From positions 124,001-188,000 of the forward strand of contig NZ_JAOTBD010000001.1 of NCBI RefSeq assembly GCF_026162625.1: DNA of 64,000 bases, written 5' to 3'. The DNA is from Paracoccus beibuensis (lineage in GTDB: Bacteria; Pseudomonadota; Alphaproteobacteria; Rhodobacterales; Rhodobacteraceae). The notes beneath the pieces are model-generated. The model was given only the letters and a program-made list of their open reading frames with translations. It did no database searches and was not told the origin of the DNA. Made by a program: the position numbers and the translations under genes. This document shows, piece by piece, positions 55,019 through 64,000 of this stretch; positions within the stretch are counted from its first letter, which is position 1, and every line of letters begins with the position of its first letter.

Positions 55019-57262
55019 ATGTCCGACGATCTGCTTCCCGACCCGCAAGACGGCACGCAATCCGAACCGCTGAGCCGCGCTATCGGCGAGCGGTATCTGA
55101 CCTATGCGCTGTCCACCATCATGCACCGCGCCCTGCCCGATGCCCGCGACGGGCTGAAGCCGGTTCACCGCCGCATCCTCTACGCGATGCGCGAACTGCG
55201 CCTGTCGCCGAACGGCGCCTTCCGCAAGTCCGCGAAGATCACCGGCGACGTGATGGGCAACTATCACCCGCATGGCGATGCCGCGATCTATGACGCGATG
55301 GCGCGCCTGGCCCAGGACTTCGCCATGCGCTATCCGCTGGTGCACGGGCAGGGGAACTTCGGCAACATCGACGGCGACAACCCGGCCGCCGCCCGATACA
55401 CCGAGGCGCGGCTGGCGGCGACATCCGAGTCGCTGATGGACGGGCTGGCCGAGGATTCGGTCGATTTCCGCCCGAACTATGACGGCACGCTGTCGGAACC
55501 CGTCGTGCTGCCCGCGGCCTTCCCGAACCTGCTGGCGAACGGCGCGTCCGGCATCGCGGTGGGCATGGCCACCAACGTGCCGCCCCACAACCTGCACGAG
55601 GTCGTGGACGCCTGCCTGCACCTGATCAAGACGCCTGACGCACGCGACGACACCCTGGCGGGCATCATCCAGGGCCCCGACTTCCCGACCGGCGGCGTGA
55701 TCGTCGAAAGCCGCGAGAGCATCGCCGAGACCTACCGAACCGGCCGCGGCGCGTTCCGCGTGCGCGCGCGGTGGGCGCAGGAAGATCTGGGCCGGGGGCT
55801 GTGGCAGATCGTCGTGACCGAGATCCCCTACCAGGTCCAGAAGTCCAAGCTGATCGAGCGGCTGGCCGAGTTGATCCAGACCCGCAAGATTCCCATCTTC
55901 GCCGATGTCCGCGACGAATCGGCCGAGGACATCCGCATCGTGCTGGAGCCGAAGGCCCGCACCGTCGACCCCGAACAGCTGATGGGCGCGCTGTTCCGCG
56001 CCAGCGATCTGGAAATCCGGTTCAACCTGAACATGAACGTGCTGATCGACGGCCGCGTGCCCAAGGTCTGTTCGCTCAAGGAGGTCCTGCGCGCCTTCCT
56101 GGACCACCGGCGCGAGGTTCTGGTCCGCCGTGCCAACTTCCGGCTGGAGAAGATCGCCGCCCGGCTGGAGGTGCTGGAAGGCTATCTGGTCGCCTATTTG
56201 AACCTGGACCGGGTGATCGAGATCATCCGCCACGAGGATGAGCCCAAGGCCGTCATGATGGCCGAGTTCGGCCTGTCGGACGTCCAGGTCGAGGCGATCC
56301 TGAACATGCGTCTGCGTGCGCTGCGCAAGCTCGAGGAGATCGAGCTGCGGGCGGAGCGCGACGCCCTGCTTGATGAACGCGAGGGGCTGCAGGCCATGCT
56401 GGCCAGCGAGAACGTGCAATGGGCGCGGATCGCGGATCAGCTGAAAGAGGTGCGGAACCTTTTCGGCAAGTCCAGCCCCGACGGCCAGCGCCGCACGACC
56501 ATCGCCGAGGCCGCCGAAACCCCGGTCATCGACCTGGATTCGATGATCGAGCGCGAGCCGCTGACCGTCATCCTGTCGAAGATGGGCTGGATCCGCAGCA
56601 TGAAGGGCCACCAGCCGCTGGACGCGGAGCTGAAGTTCAAGGACGGCGACGGGCCGGGCTTGGCGCTGCACGCGGAAACCACCGACAAGCTGATGGTCTT
56701 TGCGTCGAACGGCCGGTTCTATACGATCCCGGCCAACACGCTGCCCGGCGGCCGGGGCATGGGCGAACCGCTGCGCCTGATGATCGACCTGCCGAACGAG
56801 GCCGAGATCATCGCCATGTTCCCCTGGCGCGACGGGGTGAAGTATCTGGTCGCATCCAAGGCCGGGGACGGCTTCATCGTCGGATCGGGCGACATCCTGG
56901 CGCAGACGCGGTCGGGCAAGCAGGTGCTGAACGGGGACGCGCTGCTCTGCCGCCCGGTGCACGGTGATCACGTCGCCGTCGTGGGCGAAAACCGTAAGCT
57001 GCTGGTCTTCCCGCTGGCCGAACTGCCCGAGATGTCGCGCGGCAAGGGCGTTCGGCTCCAGCGCTATGGCAAGGGCGGCGGGCTGATCGCGGACGACTGC
57101 ATGGTTGACGCGATCTGCCTGACGCTGGCCGGTGGCCTGTCCTGGCAGATGGTGGGCGGCAAGACCCGGACAGAGCCGGACCTGAGCGAATGGCTGGGCA
57201 AGCGCGGCAGCACCGGGCGGATGGCGCCGCGCGGTTTCCCGCGCGACAATCGCTTTACCTAG
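55019..57262 (+). CDS. parC: DNA topoisomerase IV subunit A
   Basis: Decatenates daughter chromosomes together with ParE. The 747-residue product has the GyrA/ParC breakage-reunion domain: [19 protein letters not shown] (residue 39), [16 protein letters not shown] (about residue 78) and the catalytic tyrosine in [11 protein letters not shown] (about residue 124). The C-terminal part has beta-pinwheel repeats but no GyrA box, and the length (under 800) favours ParC. Start ATG 55019 with AAGGAACC upstream. Its stop overlaps the convergent SDR stop by 4 bases (CTAG). Confidence 0.92.
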   Translation: MSDDLLPDPQDGTQSEPLSRAIGERYLTYALSTIMHRALPDARDGLKPVHRRILYAMRELRLSPNGAFRKSAKITGDVMGNYHPHGDAAIYDAMARLAQDFAMRYPLVHGQGNFGNIDGDNPAAARYTEARLAATSESLMDGLAEDSVDFRPNYDGTLSEPVVLPAAFPNLLANGASGIAVGMATNVPPHNLHEVVDACLHLIKTPDARDDTLAGIIQGPDFPTGGVIVESRESIAETYRTGRGAFRVRARWAQEDLGRGLWQIVVTEIPYQVQKSKLIERLAELIQTRKIPIFADVRDESAEDIRIVLEPKARTVDPEQLMGALFRASDLEIRFNLNMNVLIDGRVPKVCSLKEVLRAFLDHRREVLVRRANFRLEKIAARLEVLEGYLVAYLNLDRVIEIIRHEDEPKAVMMAEFGLSDVQVEAILNMRLRALRKLEEIELRAERDALLDEREGLQAMLASENVQWARIADQLKEVRNLFGKSSPDGQRRTTIAEAAETPVIDLDSMIEREPLTVILSKMGWIRSMKGHQPLDAELKFKDGDGPGLALHAETTDKLMVFASNGRFYTIPANTLPGGRGMGEPLRLMIDLPNEAEIIAMFPWRDGVKYLVASKAGDGFIVGSGDILAQTRSGKQVLNGDALLCRPVHGDHVAVVGENRKLLVFPLAELPEMSRGKGVRLQRYGKGGGLIADDCMVDAICLTLAGGLSWQMVGGKTRTEPDLSEWLGKRGSTGRMAPRGFPRDNRFT

Positions 57263-58167
57263 AGCCCGTTCCCGCCGACCGAGCCGAAGTACTCGCCGGT
57301 GATATAACTGGCCTCGTCCGAGGCCAGCAGCACATAGATCGGCGCGATCTCGACCGGCTGGCCGGGTCGGCCGAGCGGCTGGCTGGCCCCGTGATGCGAG
57401 GCCGCATCCGTGGTCTGGCCGCCGCTGACCTGCAAGGCGGTCCAGTAGGGGCCGGGGCAGACGGCGTTCACGCGGATGCCGCGCGGTGCCAGTTGCTTGG
57501 CCAGCGACTGCGCGAAGGCCACGTTCGCGGCCTTGCTCTGGGCATAATCGAAGAGGTGGCCCGCCGGCTTGAAGGCCTGCACCGACGACGTGATGATGAT
57601 CGACCCACCCTTGCCCATGTGGGCCAGCGCCGCCTTGGTCACCCAGAAGGGCGCGTAGACGTTGGTCTTCATCGTCGCGTCGAAGTCGGCGGTGGTCAGG
57701 TCCTCCAGCTTGTGGCAGAACTGCTGACGGCCGGCATTGTTGACCAGCACGTCCAGCCCTCCCAGCTGCGACACGGCGCTTTCCACCAGCTCCTTGCAGA
57801 AGGCTTCCTCGCGCAGGTCGCCGGGAATGGCGACGGCCACACGGCCCTCGGCCTTTACGGCGGCGACCACGCGGTCGGCGTCCGGCTGCTCCTCGGGCAG
57901 GTAGTTGATTGCGACGTCCGCGCCTTCGCGGGCAAAGGCGATGGCCGCCGCTGCGCCGATGCCGCTGTCGCCGCCGGTGATCAGCGCACGCTTGCCCTTC
58001 AGCCGCCCGCTGCCTTTGTAGCTTTCCTCGCCGTGATCCGGCAGGGGGTCCATGTCGCGGGCAAGGCCCGGAGCCTTCTGCTCCTGCCGCGGAAAGTCCG
58101 GAACGGGAAGCCGGGGATCGGACAGCGCACCGCTGCGGAAGGGCGGAAGAAGGGGGTCGCTCGACAT
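57259..58167 (-). CDS. SDR family oxidoreductase, YghA/general stress type
   Basis: A 302-residue SDR with a 50-residue N-terminal extension ([20 protein letters not shown]) typical of the YghA/general stress protein 39 group. Cofactor motif ITGGDSGIG (about residue 64), NNAGRQ (about residue 142), Ser in ITSSVQA and YAQSKAA (about residue 209). Substrate unknown; relatives are induced by stress. A consensus EcfG promoter lies 30 bases upstream, which fits. Confidence 0.88.
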   Translation of the reverse strand: MSSDPLLPPFRSGALSDPRLPVPDFPRQEQKAPGLARDMDPLPDHGEESYKGSGRLKGKRALITGGDSGIGAAAAIAFAREGADVAINYLPEEQPDADRVVAAVKAEGRVAVAIPGDLREEAFCKELVESAVSQLGGLDVLVNNAGRQQFCHKLEDLTTADFDATMKTNVYAPFWVTKAALAHMGKGGSIIITSSVQAFKPAGHLFDYAQSKAANVAFAQSLAKQLAPRGIRVNAVCPGPYWTALQVSGGQTTDAASHHGASQPLGRPGQPVEIAPIYVLLASDEASYITGEYFGSVGGNGL

Positions 58168-58197
58168 CGGAACCTCGTGCAGTTGCGTGTCGGTGGC

Positions 58198-58222
58198 AAC
58201 GGCCCCGGCGCCCCATGGTTCC
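58198..58222 (-). promoter_or_regulatory. EcfG-type promoter of the stress SDR gene
   Basis: On the minus strand GGAAC (58218-58222), 16 bases, CGTT (58198-58201): an exact match to the alphaproteobacterial sigma-EcfG consensus GGAAC-N16/17-CGTT. The SDR ATG lies 30 bases downstream. Confidence 0.75.
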
Positions 58223-58234
58223 GGGTTGCCGCCG

Positions 58235-58816
58235 TCAGCGGCGACGCACCCATTTCCAGCCGGTGATCATCGGCCCCACCAGGTCCTCGCGCTTCCAGAT
58301 GCGGTAATAGAGGATCACCGCGACGTGCAGCAGCACCAGGATCAGGATCAGGTTGGCCCCCAGGTCGTGCCACCCCGCCGCCGCGCGAGAGGTTGCGCGG
58401 CTGACCTGGTCGGCCAGCGGTCCCACGTTGATGAAATCGTCGGGGTCAAGGATCAGGCCGCTGCCGACCTGCCACAGAAGGACGACCAGCATCGCCACGA
58501 CCGAGAACGCGCCCATCGGGTTGTGCCCCGGCCAGTGGCTCGGTTCGCGGCGATGAAGGCGACGGACATAGGCCCAAGTCGCCCGCGGTCCTCGCACGAA
58601 GCTGGTAAAGCGCGCCGAGTCGGGGCCGACGATGCCCCAGACCAGCCGGAAGACCAGCAGGCCCAGGATCGTGTAGCCGAACCAGAAATGCAGCGTCATG
58701 ACCGAGGGTCCGAACTTTCCCAGCAACCAATTGGCAATGACCAGCCCGGCCAGCAGCCAGTGATAGATCCGGAGCCAGGGGTCCCACAGGCGGACCCGCT
58801 CGGTCGGCGCCCTCAT
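58235..58816 (-). CDS. Cytochrome b561-type membrane protein
   Basis: A 193-residue di-heme cytochrome b of the Ni/Fe-hydrogenase b-subunit type. Four membrane helices are seen, with heme-ligand histidines in RIYHWLLAGLVIANWLLG (residue 19), LHFWFGYTILGLLV (residue 43), and GWHDLGANLILILVLLHVAV (about residues 147-163). It starts 1 base after the cytochrome c stop (TGAATG), so the pair is one unit passing electrons between the quinone pool and a periplasmic c-type heme. Confidence 0.88.
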   Translation of the reverse strand: MRAPTERVRLWDPWLRIYHWLLAGLVIANWLLGKFGPSVMTLHFWFGYTILGLLVFRLVWGIVGPDSARFTSFVRGPRATWAYVRRLHRREPSHWPGHNPMGAFSVVAMLVVLLWQVGSGLILDPDDFINVGPLADQVSRATSRAAAGWHDLGANLILILVLLHVAVILYYRIWKREDLVGPMITGWKWVRRR

Positions 58817-59266
58817 TCAGCGGTCCAGGCGATACGAGTCGTGGCAGTCGCGGCAGGTCACGCCAAGCTTCTGCACGACCGGGCCGAGACTTTCCTGCCC
58901 GCCCGTCACCTGCTGGTCGATGCCCTGGGCCGCCTCTTGCAGGGCGGCGAACTGCGCCTCGAAATCCTCGCGGTCCTGCCAGATGGCGGGCAGGGCGTCC
59001 GAATCGTCCAGATCCTCCGAAGAGGTCCCTTCGACAAACAGCTTCGGCGCATCATAGCTTGCCAGGGCCATCAGGTTCCGCGCGGCCGCCGTGGCCATCG
59101 CCTCGTCATAGGGAACCTCTCCCTTCGCCATGCCGGCCAGCGCGCCCATTTCGATCGACAGCATCGTCATGAAGCCGTGGCGGCCTTCCACCGCGTCCTC
59201 GGGGGACTGGGCCAATGCGGCGGCGCCGGTAACGGCGATTGCGGCGGCGAGGGCGATCTGGCGCAT
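58817..59266 (-). CDS. Class II cytochrome c (c556-like)
   Basis: A 149-residue periplasmic cytochrome c. It has a signal peptide (MRQIALAAAIAVTGAAALAQ) and a four-helix-bundle body with the single heme site CRDCH near the C-terminus (VTCRDCHDSYRLDR), the mark of the c'/c556 family. The partner is the cytochrome b gene directly downstream. ATG at 59266 with GGAGCCAGCC upstream. Confidence 0.88.
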   Translation of the reverse strand: MRQIALAAAIAVTGAAALAQSPEDAVEGRHGFMTMLSIEMGALAGMAKGEVPYDEAMATAAARNLMALASYDAPKLFVEGTSSEDLDDSDALPAIWQDREDFEAQFAALQEAAQGIDQQVTGGQESLGPVVQKLGVTCRDCHDSYRLDR

Positions 59267-59294
59267 GGCTGGCTCCTGAAAGGTCTTCGGAAGA

Positions 59295-59324
59295 AATGCT
59301 CTGCCAGCAGAGTGGCAGAGCATT
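59295..59324. terminator. Strong hairpin between DUF533 and cytochrome c genes
   Basis: AATGCTCTGCCA (59295-59306) and TGGCAGAGCATT (59313-59324) form a perfect 12-bp stem around 6 bases. On the minus strand TTTCTTCC follows. It probably ends the DUF533 transcript before the cytochrome pair. Confidence 0.7.
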
Positions 59325-59353
59325 CCCATCCGATCAATCGCCGTGACGCCCGT

Positions 59354-60169
59354 TCACGCGCGGTTGTAAAGCGGCATGACCCCGGCCTTGCGGTGGATGT
59401 CGTTCACGGTCGAGCGGTCCAGTCCCATCGCGACGGCCAGTTCGTTGAGGTATCGGGCCTCGGCCTCGCTGTCGAAGTCGATCGCAAGAAGCGACATCAG
59501 GTAGACCTGCGCCTGCATCCCTTCGGGGACGTCGCGCGCAAGGGCTGCCGCATCGACCGGGGCGGTCATCTGCTGGCGGATGAAGTCGCGTTCCTCGGCG
59601 TCGAGATCGTCGCCCAGGTGGCCCAGAAGGCGCTGGCGTTCGGCATCGTCGATATGGCCGTCTGACTTGGCGGCCTGGATCATCGCGCGCAGCATCAGCC
59701 CGGCCAGGGCGTTCTGCTCGGGCGTCGGCGTCACCTGCGGCTCTCCGTCATGGCTGATCGAGTCGTCGAAGAGCTGGCCGAAGCTCGCCTCGTTCTTCGG
59801 CTGCGAATCCTTCTGCGCCAGCCGCCCGGCAGCGCCGCCGGCGGCCGCGCCGCCCAGAAGCCCGCCCAGCATCCCGCCAAGGCCACCCTGACCGCCATGC
59901 CCGCCGCGCGATGCACCGCCCAGCTGGTCCAGCAAGCCGCCCAGGCTGCCGCGCGACGTGCCGCCCTGGCCGCCCATGGCGCGGCCCAGCATGCCGCCGA
60001 TACCGCCACCGGTGCCGCCCATGTTGTTGCCCAGAAGATTGTCCAGCAACCCGCCGCCCTGGACCTTGCCATGCTTGCGGCCCTGCTGCTGCTGCGACAT
60101 CATCGTGCCGATCCCCTTGGCCAGCATCACGCCTGCTGCGACCTTGGTCAGACTTCTCATCAAGCTCAT
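59354..60169 (-). CDS. DUF533/TerB-like family protein (YebE-like)
   Basis: A 271-residue protein in two parts. Residues 35-125 are a Gly/Leu/Met-rich low-complexity region (GGGLLDNLLGNNMGGTGGG and similar). Residues 150-265 form the DUF533/TerB-like helical domain with MLRAMIQAAKSDGHIDDAER, an acidic pattern that may bind metal, and YLMSLLAIDFDSEAEARYL. Function unknown. A consensus EcfG promoter upstream suggests a stress role. Start ATG 60169. Confidence 0.83.
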   Translation of the reverse strand: MSLMRSLTKVAAGVMLAKGIGTMMSQQQQGRKHGKVQGGGLLDNLLGNNMGGTGGGIGGMLGRAMGGQGGTSRGSLGGLLDQLGGASRGGHGGQGGLGGMLGGLLGGAAAGGAAGRLAQKDSQPKNEASFGQLFDDSISHDGEPQVTPTPEQNALAGLMLRAMIQAAKSDGHIDDAERQRLLGHLGDDLDAEERDFIRQQMTAPVDAAALARDVPEGMQAQVYLMSLLAIDFDSEAEARYLNELAVAMGLDRSTVNDIHRKAGVMPLYNRA

Positions 60170-60219
60170 GTCCGTCTCCCGTGGTTGGGCCGGCGGTGTC
60201 GCCGATCTGCTGCGTCACG

Positions 60220-60245
60220 AACGATATGGGACGCCTTTGCGTTCC
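60220..60245 (-). promoter_or_regulatory. EcfG-type promoter of the DUF533 gene
   Basis: On the minus strand GGAAC (60241-60245), 17 bases, CGTT (60220-60223): an exact match to the EcfG consensus. The DUF533 ATG is 50 bases downstream. It is divergent from the tuf promoter. Confidence 0.75.
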
Positions 60246-60296
60246 GGCAATGGCGCCGCACGCGCGAAGCGGCCGATGCCGGCCGCGTTCCCGCCC

Positions 60297-60325
60297 TTGA
60301 TTTTCCCCGGGCCGCCTTATATGTC
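60297..60325 (+). promoter_or_regulatory. Candidate promoter of tuf
   Basis: TTGATT (60297-60302) is followed by TATATG (60318-60323, spacer 15) or TATGTC (60320-60325, spacer 17). The transcript would start about 50 bases before the tuf ATG. The only -35/-10-like pair in the gap on this strand. Confidence 0.5.
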
Positions 60326-60384
60326 GCGGCGCACGTCACATCCGGGGCCTTTCAGCCATGCCCCGCGGTATCCAGGAGGCCCAC

Positions 60385-61560
<1,176 letters not shown>

Positions 61561-61584
61561 TCCGAGACAGATCGATCTAGAAAG

Positions 61585-61612
61585 GGCCGCCCAATCGGGC
61601 GGCCTGTTTTTT
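61585..61612 (+). terminator. Intrinsic terminator after tuf
   Basis: GGCCGCCC-AATC-GGGCGGCC is a perfect 8-bp stem followed by TGTTTTTT. It lies 24 bases after the tuf stop and should separate tuf from the S10 operon. Confidence 0.92.
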
Positions 61613-62199
61613 GCGGCAAGCGGTCTATGGCGCATCGCCCAGATTTGGTGGGGGGGCGACACTGGCCGCGATGGTTGGGGGCGCTGAGCCAGGTATGGGA
61701 AGCTTGCCCTGCACTTCTGCCGCTGCGGGCACTGATCCGGGGCTGACCCCGCTCCTCCGTCCCGACATCGGCACGGGCGGCGTCGTCCGGACCGCCGTCT
61801 GCTGCGTGATCACTGTCGGGCTGATGCCGCCGCTGGGTCAGCCGATCACGATCTGAACGGCGGCCGGACGCATCCTGCAGGCCTTCGGGCGCTTCGTAGC
61901 TTGCCCGCGTTGGCCACTTCTCGGCGGCTATGTCGTGGCGGTTGCAAATTTTCCGGCAGTCGCGGCCCTTCTGGTCGGAGAGCGGCGCGAGATCGTCCTG
62001 GTGGCGGACGAGGCTGTGCCAACCGCATCGTCTTCGACGACCTTCTGCCGCCAATCGACCGCCTCTGCCGCGCCTCGTTGACCTTGCGAAGCCAGTTCGA
62101 ACCGGGCGTACAGGTCGCGGGTGCGCGGCGGGGGATCAGGTCGACCTTGATCCTATGGCAGGTCCGCCGGGTTGCGCCCTGATCGGCACAGATCGGTGC
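61613..62199. other. Non-coding stretch with no recognisable gene
   Basis: 587 bases between the tuf terminator and the rpsJ promoter. Short open frames exist in several frames, but none has a convincing ribosome binding site, family motif or usual codon pattern. The minus strand at 61813-61625 reads a Pro/Ala-rich stretch ([25 protein letters not shown]) that could be the remnant of an exported protein. I saw no tRNA, terminal repeats or transposase motif. Confidence 0.5.
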
Positions 62200-62228
62200 T
62201 TGACGGATCGGCCGACATTTTGCATAAG
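62200..62228 (+). promoter_or_regulatory. Promoter of the S10 ribosomal operon
   Basis: TTGACG (62200-62205) and CATAAG (62223-62228) are separated by exactly 17 bases. The expected transcript start is near 62235, just before a run of hairpins, giving a leader of about 147 nt before rpsJ. Confidence 0.6.
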
Positions 62229-62237
62229 CCCCCATCG

Positions 62238-62305
62238 CCGTCGATCCCAGAGAATCGACGGCCCTTGCACGGGCCGCCCGCGACGAAGGGCGGCCTTGCA
62301 GTTTT
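62238..62305 (+). promoter_or_regulatory. Structured leader of the S10 operon with alternative hairpins
   Basis: Three stems can form: CCGTCGAT/ATCGACGG (62238-62245 and 62254-62261), GGCCC/GGGCC (62260-62264 and 62271-62275) and GGCCGCCC/GGGCGGCC (62272-62279 and 62288-62295). The second and third share bases, so they exclude each other. The third is followed by TTGCAGTTTT and looks like a weak terminator. This is compatible with attenuation, possibly by a ribosomal protein; inference only. Confidence 0.45.
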
Positions 62306-62381
62306 CATAACGGTCCGATGCTGGCACCGCGTGGTGCGATGTCAGCCTCTCGACTGGAACTCCCCGCAAGAGGGAAGTGAA

Positions 62382-62690
62382 ATGCAAAGCCAGAATATCC
62401 GGATCCGGTTGAAGGCGTTTGACTATCGCGTGCTGGACGCCAGCACGCAGGAGATCGTCAACACGGCCAAGCGCACCGGCGCGACCGTTCGCGGCCCGAT
62501 CCCGCTGCCCAACAAGATCGAGAAGTTCACGGTCCTGCGTGGTCCGCACATCGACAAGAAGTCGCGTGACCAGTGGGAAATCCGCACGCACAAGCGTCTG
62601 CTGGACATCGTCGATCCGACCCCGCAGACCGTTGACGCCCTCATGAAGCTCGACCTCGCCGCCGGCGTGGATGTCGAGATCAAGGTCTGA
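62382..62690 (+). CDS. rpsJ: 30S ribosomal protein S10
   Basis: A 102-residue uS10 protein, also NusE in antitermination. It has the standard start [19 protein letters not shown], the central [20 protein letters not shown] and the C-terminus [13 protein letters not shown]. Start ATG 62382 with AGAGGGAAG upstream. First gene of the S10 operon. Confidence 0.98.
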   Translation: MQSQNIRIRLKAFDYRVLDASTQEIVNTAKRTGATVRGPIPLPNKIEKFTVLRGPHIDKKSRDQWEIRTHKRLLDIVDPTPQTVDALMKLDLAAGVDVEIKV

Positions 62691-62701
62691 GGAGGCTGAT
62701 C

Positions 62702-63553
62702 ATGTTGCGTACTGGTGTTATCGCCAAGAAACTGGGCATGACGCGTCTGTTCCTCGAGGACGGCCGCCAGGTCCCCGTCACCGTCCTGCAGCTGGACGGT
62801 CTTCAGGTTGTCGCGCAGCGCACTGCCGCGACCGACGGTTATACCGCGGTCCAGCTGGGTGCAGGCAGTGCCAAAGCCAAGCGCACGACCGCCGCGATGC
62901 GCGGTCACTTTGCCAAGGCCTCGGTCGCGCCCAAGCGCAAGATCGCGGAATTCCGCGTCGCCGAAGAGAACCTGATCAACGTCGGTGAGGAAATCACTGC
63001 TGACCACTACTTTGCGGGTCAGTACGTGGACATCGCCGGCACCTCGATCGGTAAGGGATTTGCCGGCGCCATGAAGCGCCACAACTTCGGTGGTCTGCGC
63101 GCCTCGCACGGCGTGTCGATCAGCCACCGTTCGCACGGTTCAACTGGCCAGTGCCAAGACCCCGGCAAGGTGTTCAAGGGCAAGAAGATGGCGGGTCACC
63201 TGGGTGCCGTTCGCGTCACCACGCAGAACCTGCAGGTCGTCCGCACCGACGCCGACCGTGGCCTGATCATGGTCAAGGGTTCGGTTCCGGGTTCGAAAGG
63301 TGGCTGGGTCACGGTCAAGGACGCCGTCAAGAAGGCGACGCCCGAGAACCTGATCTATCCCGCCGCGCTGAAATCGGCCGCCGAGGAAGCCAAGCGTCTG
63401 GCCGAGGAAGCCGCCGCCCAGGCAGCTGCCGAGGAAGAAGCCGCCCGCAAGGCCGCCGAGGAAGCCGCCGCTGCCGAGCAGGAAGCCGCTCTGCAGGAGG
63501 CCGAAGCTTCGACCGAGACGGATGCCGAAGCCGCGCCCGAAGGAGACAAGTGA
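62702..63553 (+). CDS. rplC: 50S ribosomal protein L3
   Basis: A 283-residue uL3 protein that helps form the peptidyl-transferase centre. The core has the family region [20 protein letters not shown] (about residue 132) and [18 protein letters not shown]. The last 55 residues are an Ala/Glu-rich helical tail ([20 protein letters not shown] and onward) that E. coli L3 (209 residues) lacks; similar tails occur in Rhodobacteraceae. It starts 12 bases after rpsJ and overlaps rplD (TGATG). Confidence 0.98.
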   Translation: MLRTGVIAKKLGMTRLFLEDGRQVPVTVLQLDGLQVVAQRTAATDGYTAVQLGAGSAKAKRTTAAMRGHFAKASVAPKRKIAEFRVAEENLINVGEEITADHYFAGQYVDIAGTSIGKGFAGAMKRHNFGGLRASHGVSISHRSHGSTGQCQDPGKVFKGKKMAGHLGAVRVTTQNLQVVRTDADRGLIMVKGSVPGSKGGWVTVKDAVKKATPENLIYPAALKSAAEEAKRLAEEAAAQAAAEEEAARKAAEEAAAAEQEAALQEAEASTETDAEAAPEGDK

Positions 63554-64000
63554 TGAAACTTGATGTGATCAAGCTGGATTCCGGCAAGGCCGGGTCGATC
63601 GAGCTCGCAGATGACGTCTTCGGGCTGGAGCCGCGCGGCGACATCCTGCAGCGCGTCGTGCGCTGGCAGCACGCCAAGGCGCAGGCCGGCACGCACTCGG
63701 TGCTGGGCAAGTCGGACGTGAGCTACTCGACCAAGAAGATCTATCGCCAGAAGGGCACCGGCGGCGCTCGCCACGGGTCCCGCAAGGCGCCGACCTTCCG
63801 TCACGGTGGCGTCTACAAGGGTCCGACCCCGCGCTCGCACGCGTTCGACCTGCCCAAGAAGGTCCGCGCCCTGGGCCTGCGCCACGCGCTGTCGGCGAAA
63901 GCCACCGCGGGTGAACTGGTGATCATCGAGGATCTGAACCTCGCCGATGCCAAGACCGCCGCCGTCGCCAAGGCCGTCCGCGAGAACGGCTGGAAGCGCG
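63553..64000 (+). CDS. rplD: 50S ribosomal protein L4, 3' end cut by the window edge
   Basis: uL4 of the large subunit. 149 codons are visible from ATG 63553, including the conserved [20 protein letters not shown] (about residue 60) and [17 protein letters not shown] loop ([20 protein letters not shown], about residue 85). In E. coli L4 autoregulates the S10 operon. The rest of the gene lies outside the window. Confidence 0.98.
   Translation, partial: MKLDVIKLDSGKAGSIELADDVFGLEPRGDILQRVVRWQHAKAQAGTHSVLGKSDVSYSTKKIYRQKGTGGARHGSRKAPTFRHGGVYKGPTPRSHAFDLPKKVRALGLRHALSAKATAGELVIIEDLNLADAKTAAVAKAVRENGWKR

Noticed and set aside
54923..58216. A 1,097-codon open frame on the minus strand across parC and the SDR gene
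   Set aside because: It is antisense to parC and out of frame with the SDR. It has no family motifs and arises from GC-rich codon bias.
59354..60169. Tellurite-resistance role for the DUF533/TerB-like protein
   Set aside because: TerB-like folds are widespread. There are no other ter genes nearby, so resistance is not supported.
62085..62120. TTCGAAC sequence after tuf, resembling a tRNA T-loop
   Set aside because: The flanking bases do not form a T-stem, and no acceptor or anticodon arm can be placed around it.
61613..62199. Insertion sequence remnant between tuf and rpsJ
   Set aside because: No terminal inverted repeats, target duplication or transposase motif could be seen, so I list it only as unexplained.

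Overview
The window is a contiguous piece of chromosome from a GC-rich alphaproteobacterium, most likely a Rhodobacteraceae member close to Paracoccus or Rhodobacter. Pointers are GcrA, phosphatidylcholine synthase, the yceD-rpmF-plsX-fabH and ihfA-merR blocks, a short HPr kinase with RapZ, EIIA(Man) and HPr, EcfG-type promoters, and the mreBCD-mrdA-rodA and S10 ribosomal clusters. The content is almost all housekeeping. I saw no prophage, complete insertion sequence, CRISPR array or secondary-metabolite cluster. Genes are tightly packed, many overlap by 1-4 bases, and TTG or GTG starts are common.

Layout. 1-2.4 kb (minus): partial dCTP deaminase, tRNA-Pro(GGG), MerR regulator, ihfA. 2.4-5.5 kb: a TRAP transporter operon (Q-M-P). 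5.5-9 kb: a C4 zinc-finger protein, then fabH-plsX-rpmF and yceD on the minus strand. 9-13.3 kb: bamE, serine hydrolase, SseB-like protein, pcs and a decayed fucose-permease-like pseudogene. 13.4-15.5 kb: AGCS symporter and a universal stress protein. 15.6-17.4 kb: a leucine leader peptide and attenuator before leuA. 17.5-24 kb: the rod-shape operon mreB-mreC-mreD-mrdA-rodA, then ghrA. 24-28.6 kb: DUF2062 protein, rsh, rpoZ, folK and a NYN-domain protein. 28.6-33.3 kb: MFS transporter, a tRNA-Leu(UAA) gene split by a 215-nt group I intron, katE and an arginase. 33.3-38.3 kb: TonB-dependent receptor, metG and an unknown membrane protein. 38.3-42.7 kb: gcrA, ABC-2 permease, and argD-GNAT-argF. 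42.7-49 kb: phoX behind a Pho box, pckA, and hprK-rapZ-EIIA(Man)-HPr. 48.8-54.9 kb: TetR and DUF2852, hbd, etfBA, PduO-type adenosyltransferase with a HIG1-like protein, an SDR and an SH3 protein. 55-60.2 kb: parC, a stress-type SDR, a cytochrome b/c pair and a DUF533 protein. 60.2-64 kb: tuf, about 0.6 kb with no recognisable gene, then the start of the S10 operon (rpsJ, rplC, partial rplD).

Working together. Rod-shape synthesis, stringent response (Rsh with omega), carbon control (pckA beside the HPr-kinase/RapZ/PTS module, with a LacI/CceR-type operator), phosphate starvation (Pho box and phoX) and the general stress response all have cis signals that can be read directly. Two consensus EcfG-type promoters precede the SDR and DUF533 genes and a near-consensus one precedes katE. 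The most unusual items are the intron-bearing tRNA-Leu, the leuA attenuator, the promoter and alternative hairpins before rpsJ, and a 25-bp palindrome between tetR and the DUF2852 gene. All functional calls come from reading the sequence and family knowledge; no database search was run.
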